Positions 1 through 9,892 of a stretch of 64,000 bases of DNA are shown here, in pieces (position 1 is the stretch's first letter; each line of letters starts with the position of its first letter). The position numbers were made by a program, and so were the translations under genes. Source of the DNA: Takakia lepidozioides (taxonomy: Eukaryota > Streptophyta > Takakiopsida > Takakiales > Takakiaceae); NCBI GenBank assembly GCA_030704615.1, contig CM060733.1, positions 48,484,001 to 48,548,000 of the forward strand, read 5' to 3'. The notes under the pieces were generated by a model, which was not told where the DNA came from, ran no database searches, and saw nothing but the letters and a program-made list of their open reading frames with translations.

Positions 1-43
1 CTCTAAGTGTGAAAAATATGCTCTGCTCATAGCAACCCTAAAG
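1..43. repeat. Short dispersed repeat abutting the segmental copy
   Basis: These 43 bases recur in inverted orientation at 20941-20985 with two or three differences. They lie just outside the part of the left copy that matches 24597 onward. They therefore mark the junction where the duplicated segment was joined to other DNA. Read on the minus strand they continue the phosphatase-like reading frame of the neighbouring bases, but the right-hand copy (about 24597) diverges at this point. Function unknown. Confidence 0.5.
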
Positions 44-230
44 TAAAGAACGTCCTTCTGAACGCATGACCAAATAGTGACATCAAATTTGTCATCAACA
101 ACTTCAAAAGTTCGATTACACCTGGATGATGAATTATAAACGGTGTATCCGGCACTTGAAATTTTAGGCGTCGTCTTGGATATTTAGCTCTCAACATCTC
201 CAATCACTTGGTGGAGGTTTGAAGCACAAA
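44..230 (-). pseudogene. NIF/FCP1-like phosphatase fragment (left copy)
   Basis: The minus strand encodes a short stretch ending in a TIWSC..KDVL motif. It is the counterpart of the better preserved remnant near 24600-24750. The motif resembles the segment after the first strand of NIF/FCP1-type HAD phosphatases (NF-V-IWS). Stops interrupt the frame. This is a remnant within the duplicated segment; the assignment to the family is by motif only. Confidence 0.4.
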
Positions 231-504
231 AGACCGTTGACGGTTAATATGATAAGCATTTGTTTCTTCTGGCCCGAGAGGATTTGGGGACTTCATGCTC
301 TTCGTGGCGGTCATCGAGATACGAATACGAAATATCGTTAGTACTGATATAAGAACAAAACAAAATATGGAATTTATAAAGCTTCTTTCAAACCTTGCGT
401 TGAAGTGCATCCGGACATGACATGTGCAACACCGAAGAGAATAAAACTCACATTCTTCAACAAAATATAAAAAGATAATTGGAAAGAAGAATAATGTAGA
501 TTGA

Positions 505-512
505 GTAAATAC
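505..512. repeat. Left 8-bp target site duplication of the hAT composite
   Basis: GTAAATAC here is repeated exactly at 8427-8434. The unoccupied site is present once in the parent segment at about 25048-25056 (AAATAAATACCC), so the insertion between 513 and 8426 can be read directly. Eight base pairs is the usual hAT target duplication length. Confidence 0.85.
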
Positions 513-1897
513 AATCTTTGACCCCCCTGAAATGTACATAGCAAAGTGGAAGGGGACAGGGGTTGGAGGGTTTGGCTGGAGACATAATGTCTCAGTTTGA
601 TATGGATCGAAAACGAATAATACAGGAGCAATTGGGCCTTTCTTTCCCCCCTCCCCCATCTCCCTCCCCTCCTCCCCTCTCCCAGCCCCCTTTGCCAAAG
701 CCCACATCAAGGAATGACCCCAGAAAAGAAAGGGGCCCCAGTATGGAGAGAGGTTGGTCCAATGAGTTCACGTCGATCAGTGGTCCCAAGACAACTGTAA
801 CCAGCAGCGGCAGGTCTGTTCTACTTCTTTTCTTAGTGTCTTTGCTCAGAGCTGAGATTCAAGTTCACACAGTTATGGGCTTAGTTCATCATTATTTTGG
901 CTTCATCAGAGTCTCACTTCTCTAGTCTTATGGGTTTTCTGTATGCTCTTTCTAGGACTGCAAGGAAGGGATTTGTTCATTGAAATCCCATTTTGATGAG
1001 CAACGCCTTCTCATCATCTTGCCTGTAGATCCCAGCAATGCCCAAAAGGAGAGCGCACTGTGGATTGTTGGGGAAATGTGATTCCATGACCCTGCACAAC
1101 GGGCTCTGATGCAAGAGGTTGGCCAGGACCTAGATAAATACCAGGATGAAATCATTGAGGCCGAGAGGTTGTTGTCACAAGGTGTGGAAGGAGAGACGGA
1201 GTATGCACGCCTACACTACGAAAAGATCAAAAAAAAGATATGGCAAAGTGAGACGTTTGGACAAAAGGCCATGCTTACAAGTATGCAGAGTACAAACAAA
1301 CCAAGCAAGATGAGCTATGGTGGCCAGATCTACCATATATCTTGGCAAATCTTGTGGAAGGATGCAACAAAAGTGTCAAATGAGAACCACACTCAAACTC
1401 TCTCTCCCCCTCCCTCTCTGGGCCAGAGGCAGGCTGCAGCAAGCCAAACAACTATGTCTTGGCTGTGATAAATAGGGGAGGATGGAGAGTGAGAGTGAGG
1501 AGCATTTGTTCTTTCGTTGTCCCTCTACTAGGAAATCAGGGCTCTTTTAGTGACAGCCATTCCTTGAGAGAAATGAAGATCACATGTGCTGTGTGTACAA
1601 AACACCCACACAATTAGGAAATCATTTGAGGTTGACTTGTAGCTCTATGGTTATGGCTGCTGGTTGTTAGGGGTCTACTATTTTGTTCTATTGTCTTTAC
1701 TTTTCTTTGTCCCAAAAGCTCTTTGAGCTTCCTGTGGAGTTATCTTTGTTTCTCTTCATATCTCTGGTCACTGGCAATCGTGTACATCACCTCTGTACTA
1801 CCCATGGGACTCAAGATCAGGCTGTAGATTCAGCTCTCAATGTCAGCCTTAGCTCAAACCCAAAAACCCCAGTACTGGATTACCATGTCCTTCCTGT
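513..1897 (+). pseudogene. EMB1703-like exons 6-7, inverted and displaced
   Basis: Plus-strand bases 513-1897 match the reverse complement of about 28787 down to 27300-27309. They cover most of exon 6 (proline-rich stretch and SGRSNEFTS-like block), intron 6, exon 7 (PAQRALM, EAERLLSQGVEGE, FGQKAM motifs) and part of intron 7 with its own LINE zinc-knuckle remnant. Exon 7 is frameshifted, for example a small deletion after the LDK motif. There is no start and no adjoining exon, so it cannot make the protein. It belongs to the left duplicated copy, from which exactly this slice is missing. Confidence 0.85.
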
Positions 1898-2596
1898 GTG
1901 TGTTGTGCGGGTACCCGCTTAGGCGGGTTGGAACCGGCGGTTCCGGTTCCGGTTCCTGGGAACCGGTACTGGAACCGGGGGAGCAGGGACGAACCGGAAC
2001 CGGCGGGTTCGGGTTTTTCCAGGAACTGGCTTGGAACTGGAACCAGGGGGTCAGTGGCGGTTCCGGATTTGGTTCCCGCACTAGGGTTTTTTTTTTTTCT
2101 CCCACGATCTGTCGTCTCTCACGCGCGATCTGCTGCAGTAGCGCGACTTCAGCGCGAGGGAGGGTTTGGTTTTCCTGCTTTTGTGGTCTCGCAGTTTGTG
2201 AGATGTTTGTCCATTTCCAGTTGTGACACTTCTCGCGGTGTCATCAGTGTTGTTTGTGTAGGGATACATTACAAAAGGGTTGGCTGCTTCCGGGGTTGAA
2301 TGTTGGACTAGGTGTTATGGAGGAAGGCATGGAGCATTTGTAGAAGGGAGGAAGAATGAGAGTGAGGAAGAAGATGTAGGACGTAGGTCTGCAGGGTGTT
2401 GGATTGTGAAAGAATGGCATCAGCTGGCACTATGCTGGAAGATGTGGCAAACACTAGGATTCCAACCAGAGACGGTAGGGAGATTCTGGCTTTCGTCGCA
2501 AGGTCAGAGGCGGTGAAAGAGCAAACTATGCCAGTGGTTCTTTTAATCCATGAGTTCTATGGCCTAACTTCAGAGATATGCGGATATGTTTCTGGA

Positions 2597-2600
<4 letters not shown>

Positions 2601-2628
<28 letters not shown>
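2601..2628 (+). repeat. (CT)14 microsatellite
   Basis: Uninterrupted CT dinucleotides directly after the first block of the captured hydrolase fragment and just before the LINE fragment. Confidence 0.95.
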
Positions 2629-2632
<4 letters not shown>

Positions 2633-2635
2633 GCC

Positions 2636-2900
2636 TAAAGCCTGGCCCTGTTGGGGTCTAACTGCTGGGCAGATCACACACAGCAGATTGATGCTTGTAT
2701 GAAGAGCTTTGTAGAGGAACTCTGGAGAGCCCGTATCAATTGTTTATATCCAGGTAAGTCCCGGTACTCTAGTGAGGCCCTCACAAAGGTAGTGTATGTT
2801 CCCTCTTGTTTGGCCAAACAGGGCGTTGGGTCTATGGCTACATGGCTACGACAAACAAAGTCTGAAGTATTCTCACCCTGTCAGCAATACTCGAATTTGA
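2636..2900 (+). mobile_element. LINE C-terminal fragment
   Basis: The plus strand encodes a segment with the motifs GSNCWADHTQQIDAC, KSFVEELW and NCLYPGKS. It matches the C-terminal tail of the LINE at 9893-11041 (minus) and of that at 29636-30175 (minus). It is nested in the captured hydrolase fragment of the hAT element. It is a short piece without a reverse-transcriptase core. Confidence 0.7.
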
Positions 2901-3982
2901 GAAGTAAAGCTGATACTCAGAACAGACGAATCGCAATTGAAACTGAGAGTGTGATCGCACTGGGAAAGTTTGGATCCTTGGCCAAAAGGCTATTGTATCC
3001 CTGAAATGAATAAAAAGTCTGTGATCTGTAAAGCCAAGAAGTAGCTCGAAACGGTTTGCAGAATCACATTCCAGTTTTCTTTCGTAGTGAGAAATTAGAG
3101 AGCTTAAGATGATTAAGGTGAAGTAATCTCAACCTAAGGATGGAAATCAGAGCTTTTCCTCCACTCAAAAACATCATAGCTTTGGGAAGACGTTGGAGGG
3201 AGTTGAAGAACTCCCATTGTCACTGAAATGTACTGTCGGGCAGGGGTATCTCTCTATTATTATGCTGCATAGAAGCTGCCTTGAAGACCCTCCCTTCGAT
3301 ATGAAGGAGGTTGTGAAGGTGATGCAGAAGGTCTTTGGTCTCATCAACAACTTACCCCTAGGTTTAGATGTGTGCTAGAATACATTGTTTAGGAACACAA
3401 TCTGTTGGTATAACAGTTGAAACTCCTCAACAATGGTTACCACCTCCCTCTTCTCATTCTCCTCCCTTCCCCCTTTTGCATATTTTCTCTTGCCTTTGTA
3501 TTTCAGTAAACTCTGTTGCTTGATCTATGGTTGTAAATTGGCCAATATAACGTGTATTTCTTGTTTTATGATCATCCATCACTCATGTAGATCGTGAAAT
3601 GTGGGTGTGTAATCCAGATCTGTTGTTTGTAATGTGTGGGCGATCGATCATGGTGTTTGTTGGTGCAACTTGTGCAGGTTGGTATTGTAGGCTTTTGTTA
3701 TGGGGGTGGCAAGGCCTTGACATTTAGCATCAACTATAAGAGAGCAAAGGCAACATTGATAATATATGGAAAGCCTGTGAGTATTGGTCTTCCCTTCCCC
3801 GGGGTTTCTTTATTTCATGTGAAGCCAAGGGCTGATGCAGCAGTCTCTTCCATGTTTTGGAGGCTACATTGAGTAGACTTGCACTGGTGTGGCATGTACA
3901 TGTCTAGCTGTTCAATTGAAACTAAATTGCACAGTACCAACCTTTACACCTGTCAGGCATGTAATCAGAAATCTGCCTGGGT

Positions 3983-4410
3983 AGATGCTCAACTGGAAAC
4001 AGCAGCGGCAACAACGCAATTGACACCACAAGGCATGGCTAATGAAGGTACCTTCTTCAACACATTTCAGCCTGATGGGACCATTTTCTTTGACCTGTTT
4101 CAGTGTGTTTTGCCCTCTCATCAGGCTCAGCCATGAATTTGCATATCGAATTCTGTAAGTTGGCTCGTTGGGTGGATATGTGGTGGTTTGGAGTGACTTT
4201 GCAAGTTACTGCCAATGTGGCAGCCTGAAAGACGTACCCAAAAAACTGATAACAGAGATAAAGAGAAGCTTTGGAATGAACACTTTTCTGACCCTTGTCA
4301 ATGGTGGGACAATGTGGGTAGATGGTCAACTGGAACAGCAGCGGTAGCAGCGCAATTTGAACAAGGCACTGCTAATGAAGGTACCTTCTTCAACACATTT
4401 CAGCCTTCTT
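3983..4410 (+). repeat. Direct repeat pair, about 85-90 bp, 345 bp apart
   Basis: Bases 3983-4075 and 4327-4410 share a segment starting near CAACTGGAA-ACAGCAGCGG and ending at CTTCAACACATTTCAGCCT. The identical GGTACCTTCTTCAACACATT core makes the relation certain. It lies inside the hAT element downstream of the hydrolase exons. No coding role is seen. Confidence 0.75.
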
Positions 4411-5079
4411 CTTGACAGACTAATGAGGCTCCGCTTAGATGTTTGTACATTGAGTGCAACTTGGCGCGCACCTGAGTGCAGTTACAATGTTCAACTTTGC
4501 CCCACATCTAGGGCAGCGAAAAATAAGTACGATCAGACTGGTGTGGAGGAAAAGTTGTTGGGCATTCTGTCAAGCTTTTTAAAGCTCTAATTGGTTTGCA
4601 GATTGCAGTTTGCAGGTCCCTGATGATACTGGGTTGAGGAAGACGGTCAAGATATGCTTTGTTTGTGCAATTTAGATCCAGTGTTTGATTTCTCTTTGTC
4701 ATTTCAATGAGAGTTTTGCAGCATCTCTTTGTTTCATACATTTTGCAGACATGTAGACTTGTAGGGCAGACAACTGACTTTGGATATTCGTTGGTAAATA
4801 GCCTGCTTGTAGTCTGGACAGAGCAGGAGGGTGGAGAATGAGCAGCAGTTTATAATGGTCAAGGAATTGGTCTCTGAAACCAAGTCCCCGAAACGCCCGT
4901 CCTCGGGAACACCCATGTAATATTCAAAAGACCCGAGAGGGGCAGAGCAGATGTAGGGATGAAGTGGATCTCTGGCACTGAGATGGAATTCCAACATCAG
5001 CGCGGGAAGGGGAGCAGCGCCTCAGCCCATGGGGGAGGCCGAACCAGTGCAGGAGGGGGAGATACCAGCGTAGGCAGCA

Positions 5080-5290
5080 TGGTTTTTTTTTTTTTTTTTT
5101 TTCCCCCCCCCCGCATTGTATCGTCTCTCACCTCCTCCTACTGCAGCAGTGCGAGCATCAACGCGGGGGAGGGAGCACCACACCAGCGTCGGGGGAGCAG
5201 CCGGGTACGAGTACGGGGGAGAGAGCAGCGCAGTCAGCACAACCTCTGTGGAGGTTTTTTTTTTTTTTTTTTTTTTTTTTGTCCTCTCAT
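5080..5290 (+). repeat. Poly-T / GC-rich internal repeat block of the hAT element
   Basis: Two long T tracts (5082-5101 and about 5254-5280) flank a GC-rich stretch containing GTATCGTCTCTCACCTCC and CAGCAGTGCGAG. Related blocks sit at 2088-2160 of the same element and twice in the short relative (36609-36720 and 36771-36835). It is a repeated internal module of this hAT family, not a gene. Confidence 0.65.
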
Positions 5291-5772
5291 GGCAAAATTG
5301 TGCAACCGAGAAGCTTCTGCTAGGGCCTGTAGCCCCTCCCTCTCTCTCTCTTTTTCATTTCTTACTATAGCCAGTGCCTTGTGTTAGCATTAGGAGATCT
5401 GAAAATGGTCAATGTACATGCTCTCTTGGCTGGTCTACTGTTGCCAATGGCTTATGATAGCATTAGGAAATCTGAAAGAGGTCTACCTAGTGTGTATTTG
5501 ATTGCCACTCATGACACCTGAAAACTGAATTTCCACATTTGAGGATCTGTCATGGTGTCTAAAGGGGCTGAATGACTGAAATGACATATTTTACATTTAT
5601 ATATATGTGTTCTACTTTGAATGTATGAGTGCTTATGCCACCCAAGAGCTTGGATTGGGAATAATTTGATTCAGGGAGTGTATCCAGCCATTTGCATCGT
5701 ATAGAGCCCAATATCTTTGAAGAACTGGAGAGAGGTGTTGTTCATGACACCAATGTCAACAATGCGGGAGCT

Positions 5773-8026
5773 ATGGAAGCTTGCCCTACGCTATGTGCAT
5801 CGTCTTCTTCATCAATTCCTCTCACTTCAGCGGTCGGTGGGTCTTCCACAATATCACAATATTCAAGCAGCTCAATGTACGAGGAAGATAAGTTTTCCAT
5901 CCTAAGCAAACAACGTGATTTTTGGAAACCTTACAATCGCATTGCTTTATCATGGGCATTTTATGTTGTTGTCAACGCGGGTCCAGTAGATGCAATACAC
6001 TCGCAGTATATGAGGTGTGTGTTTTGTCATCATGCTCTTGTGTTTGAAAAGATGCCAGGATGTATGACTTACAACAAAGACCATGAAAACTCTATTCTTC
6101 ACAAGCATGTGAATCAGAAACATGGGGCTTTGGTTAGTAAGTGGATTGAAATGGAAAAAAATGGGCCGGATGCTCGTAGACTTGCGAAGAAGAGGCTTGG
6201 CCCTACCCCAGGGAACATATCTTCTTTCTTTGGCAGTCGAACTCCATACAAGAAAGATGATGAACAACAGAAAATGTTCAACGAGGATTTGGTCCTGTTC
6301 ATTGCAAAAGAGTTGTTGCCATTGTCTTTGGTCGAATCTCCATGGCTACGAAGGGTAGTGGGGAGACAAAATGATCGTCTAGTTTTCCCCTCTCGACGCA
6401 CACTTGTGAATGAGACGCTTCCATCACTGGTAGCAAAAACACAAGACTTGTACATGTCCCCATTGATATCTAGTTGTGTAACTTGTACTATCAGTTTTGA
6501 TTTGTGGATGTCAAGAGGAGGAACAGATATTTTTGTCATCATAGCGCACTTTCTTAATGAGCAATGGGAACCATGCCATGTGACATTGGGAATGTTTGAG
6601 GCACCTGATACATCGGGGGCAGCCATGGCACGACAAGTGAATGACCTTTTGACAAAATATGGTTTGAATTCGCACATCATAGCTTATGTCAAAGATGACG
6701 GAGGTAATTTGGGTACTTTGACTGCAGCTTTGAATGCAGTCGTGTCTTGTGCCCCATTGGGACTGTCTGCACCATTTGTGGGAAGTTGCTTTGGACATGC
6801 AATGTCCAAGTGTTGTCAGTATGCCACGACTTATGCAAATGTGTGCATGGATATGACGGTTGTGTCTATAAATGATGCTCAATCAGAGTTGCAGAAGACC
6901 ATCACTTGGACCAAGAAGAGTGGAAAAGGAAAGCAAGAATGGAATGCAGCATGTGTTAATAGTGATATTCATCCTCGCAAGCTGAAGACTCCAGTGAAAA
7001 CCAGGTTTGCTTCCAAAGTGATCATCTTTCAAGAAACTTTGGAATTTCGGCAAGCCACCATTACTTGTTATTCTAGGCAGGCTTCACTATCTTTGCAATC
7101 TCGCATACCAAGCCCACAAGTGTGGGCAATTGAAAAGTCTATTTCCACGGTTCTTGGACCTGTGGTTCATGAGTGTGTTATGAACCAGTCAGGCGGATAC
7201 TGGCTGTTGTCTGATGCTCTTGCTGCAGCAATTATAACTTGTGTACGCATGTGAGCAGAGAGTGTTCGAAGGTTAGGTACAGTGGATTATTGCATTGGCG
7301 ATTTTGATGCAGAGTTGCAATTGTTAGAAATGGCGGATGGCTCAGGAGGTGGTCCATGTATTGGGGCCATTTCTCTCATTTTTTGAAGGAGTTCAACCAT
7401 TGAAAGCCCACAATATGTTGGCGCTGATGCTTGATCCCCGTTTCAAGGGATTGTCTTTGGTGACACAATATGTGGCAGAGAACAAGGATATATCATTGTT
7501 CGGCAATATGACACCTTGGTGTTGGAGCCTCTTTTGGTCAAATGTTTCAAGATCCTTCACCCGGATACTACGACCCAACCGGAGCCAGATTCCACTCAGG
7601 ATGACATGTCATTGTTTGGTTCGGAGGAGCCATGTGAGGATATGACATTGATGGTGGTAAGAGATCAGCTTGCGCATTTCCGAAGGCAAAAAAGTCACTG
7701 ACACTGAGTGCAATGCTCCTTTGAAATGGTGGAAAGAGCACGAATATGTATTTCCATATGTGGGGTATTTGACACATCTCTTGTTGGGCATTGTTGGGTC
7801 TCAGATTGAATGTGAGAGGGTTTTTAGCATTGCAAGTGTTATTACAAACTTGCGACGTTGCAAATTAGGTGTTCAAAACCTTGATATGCTTGTGAGCATT
7901 GTCAAGAATTGGCCGAATGATCCTCGTATTGGTTGCATGAGCTCTTCCATGAACGAATTTTTGAACAGTGAGGAAGTTTACAACGAGGAGTTGATTGCAG
8001 AGGCCAAATTGTTTGAGATAGAATGA
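5773..8026 (+). pseudogene. hAT transposase, broken by a stop and frameshifts
   Basis: The first long frame (ATG at 5773, stop at 7252-7254) has a BED-like zinc finger (RCVFCHH ... HKHVNQKH). It also has the RNase H-like core motifs FDLWMSRGG and YVKDDGGNL. The protein then continues in other frames: LDPRFKG near 7430, the region 7516-7690, and the C-terminal dimerisation domain from 7700 (PLKWWKEHE, GSQIECERVFSIAS) to the stop at 8024-8026. At least one stop and two frame changes break it, so it cannot be made as one protein. Roughly 750 codons in total, normal for plant hAT transposases. Confidence 0.85.
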
Positions 8027-8426
8027 TTTCTTTGTGTACTCTATAGTACACTACTCTACACACATTGATTTACACTTGGTTACTTTGTACTATTATTATT
8101 TCATAAATTTGTTTATGAATGTTGTGTTGTTTCTTTTCAACATGGTCAAAATATTTGATATAACTAATGGGGATTCACAAATCATTTTCAGATTTATAAA
8201 AAAATGATAAATAAATAAATATATATATATATTCAAAAAATACAGAACCGGAACCGGAAACTGGAACCGGCGGATCCTTCCCAAAAAATACCCGGAACCA
8301 CCCGGAACCACCCGGAACCGGCATCTGCTCATGAATTTTGGAACCGGAACCGGAACCGCCTCTTTAAATCTATCAAAGAACCGGAACCGACGGTTCCTTC
8401 AATATGGCAAGAACCGCACAACACTG

Positions 8427-8434
8427 GTAAATAC
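8427..8434. repeat. Right 8-bp target site duplication of the hAT composite
   Basis: GTAAATAC, identical to 505-512, directly after the terminal CACTG at 8426. Homology to the parent segment resumes with CCCTTTCAGGCCG. Confidence 0.85.
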
Positions 8435-9186
8435 CCTTTCAGGCCGATGGCTTAAAGATAAAACTGTCTTTCTGGATCTTATGAATAAGGAGGACGGACC
8501 AGCTTCCGGACCTCCATCACTAGCGAAGCACTTCAACTCCGATCTTCTTGAAATGTTATGTCCCTCATCTTGAGTACACATTTTAGCACTTGAATTCAAT
8601 GACTTTGATCTCGTTGACAAACCGAATCCGAGAATCTTAGAGAAACTCCGTTAGAGAATTTTGTTGTAGGGCGAGTCACTATGCATGGTACTTTCTCAAA
8701 AATTTGAGAGAATATTGTGATAAAAGAGCTGTCCCAATGTGGATCTGATGTGATCGCTCTTGAGACCACGGAATAGGCAGACGGTTGCTTGGACATACTT
8801 GGCTCAACTGAAACTTGCACAACATCTTGTGTCAAAAGTCAACTTTTACAACGTTCCAATCTTTAGCCAAAAACACAAAGAACAATTACATAGAATCACC
8901 TTGTATATGACACAACAGTTACCGTCGATACCCGTACTCACGGCATGGAGGAATCTATAAAGTGGCATTGCCTCACCATGAGATATGGATTCATGCCACA
9001 TTTTGGACTCTTCGTGATTTGTAATTCAACTAATGCATCTCTACCAGACGAACATGATCTGGGTTGAATACTCCCCGTTACAAGTCGTCTTTGTGTGCAG
9101 TGATCCATTTTTTCCTGCCCCAGTATCTGGATTAAAAAAAAAAACAAATAGAGGAAGAAAAACTGTAGCACACAAAGGATAATTAC

Positions 9187-9406
9187 CTCAGGATTAAAAG
9201 GGACAGCCTGAAGACCATCCACAGGCATTTTGTCAGGCTGGGATCGCAGAAGAGAACAGAAGTTGACAGCCTCCTTTCAGTCCTGGAAAGCCACTGTATG
9301 GAATTTTGTCTCCATTTTTCCTCAATGATCCCTCCAAAGTCTGGAGTCATATCCAATGGAGCCCATCTTCTACCTCTCCTTTTACTGTCGTGTGCAACCC
9401 AATACA
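9187..9406 (-). pseudogene. EMB1703-like exon 8 copy
   Basis: Counterpart of exon 8 at 26850-27074, with the DMTPDFGGIIE, DRKEAVNFCSLL-like and PVDGLQ.VPFNP motifs recognisable on the minus strand. A 4-nt deletion near 9360 (parent AATGAGTAGAG, copy AATGGAG) shifts the frame. It is followed at 9407-9634 by the matching part of intron 7, which ends abruptly at 9634. Confidence 0.85.
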
Positions 9407-9633
9407 CTACATCCACCCAAAATTCAGCCTTGTTAATTGACCATTGCTATAAAGCTACCTGCGTAGCAAAAGACCAACACCATGATCGTGGAAAGAATGT
9501 ACTGTATGACCTTTTATGCTGCACGTGGCTTTGATGTACTCTCAATTGTGTCGTGCTTGTGGGATAGTCACTATCTTGGAGCCAATTGTGGGGGTTTAAA
9601 GCCACCAGGCCAAGACATTGTCCCCATGGTGCA

Positions 9634-9635
9634 GA
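9634..9635. other. Excision-type junction in the EMB1703 copy
   Basis: The copy joins the base matching 27291 directly to the one matching 28790 (GGTGCA|GATGCC). The 1.5 kb that should lie between is present, inverted, at 513-1897, apart from about 2 bp at one end and 10-17 bp at the other. Confidence 0.8.
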
Positions 9636-9892
9636 TGCCATCTGTCAATATCACAGTGGTGATGGATTAGAATGCCTACTCTTGAAATCTCTAAAACTGT
9701 GATTCAGTCCTGAAATTCTCTAACTGTCAAGGTTGGAAACAATGAACACACCTGCTTTCCGGAGGGATAAGAACCTGTTGGTACAGTGAATATCAATGGG
9801 TAACACAACAGTTTGGTGACCCATATTACCATGAAACTGGCCGTCCAGTAAAACTGTTTCCAAACAGGGTCAAAATTTTGCATCCCAGCAAA

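Larger units (their letters stand above)
2396..3776 (+). pseudogene. Captured dienelactone hydrolase-like gene fragment
   Basis: Two blocks match the dienelactone hydrolase family (alpha/beta hydrolases with a Cys-Asp-His triad). The first, from the ATG at 2414, has the DGREILAFVA and PVVLLIHEFYGL motifs. The second is a complete 33-codon exon at 3678-3776 with a GCAG acceptor before it, a GTGAGT donor after it, and the nucleophile motif GFCYGGG. A possible middle exon lies near 3193-3376. Introns are retained, so genomic DNA rather than cDNA was captured. The Asp and His parts are absent. A CT repeat and a LINE fragment break it after the first block, so it is not expected to code for an enzyme. 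The family call is by motif. Confidence 0.65.
513..8426 (+). mobile_element. 7.9-kb hAT composite: displaced gene slice plus hAT element
   Basis: The whole interval lies between identical 8-bp direct repeats (505-512 and 8427-8434). Its right end has a normal hAT terminus (reverse complement CAGTGTTGTGCGG). Its left 1.4 kb is not transposon DNA: it is EMB1703-like exons 6-7 and part of intron 7. A recognisable but degraded left terminus (GTGTTGTGCGGG, from 1898) sits inside. Either slice and element were inserted as one unit, or the slice was added exactly between target duplication and terminus during an abortive event. The sequence shows the geometry but not the mechanism. Confidence 0.75.
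1898..8426 (+). mobile_element. hAT DNA transposon, decayed, carrying host gene pieces
   Basis: Left terminus GTGTTGTGCGGGTACC (1900 on) pairs with the right terminus GAACCGCACAACACTG (8411-8426). Both subterminal regions (about 1925-2060 and 8245-8410) are crowded with GGAACCGG / CCGGTTCC motifs in both orientations, typical of transposase binding sites. In order it holds the left end, a captured dienelactone-hydrolase fragment (about 2400-3780), a LINE fragment, a duplicated 85-90-bp block, a second T-tract/GC-rich block (5080-5280) like the one after the left end, the transposase remains (5773-8026) and the right end. The element at 36414-37282 is an internally deleted relative. Confidence 0.85.

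Noticed and set aside
204-710. 168-codon minus-strand frame
   Set aside because: It crosses the boundary between the phosphatase-like repeat and the displaced EMB1703 slice and has no domain; open by chance.
6114-6882. Minus-strand frames opposite the transposase
   Set aside because: Shadows of the hAT transposase reading frame, without a start context or domain.
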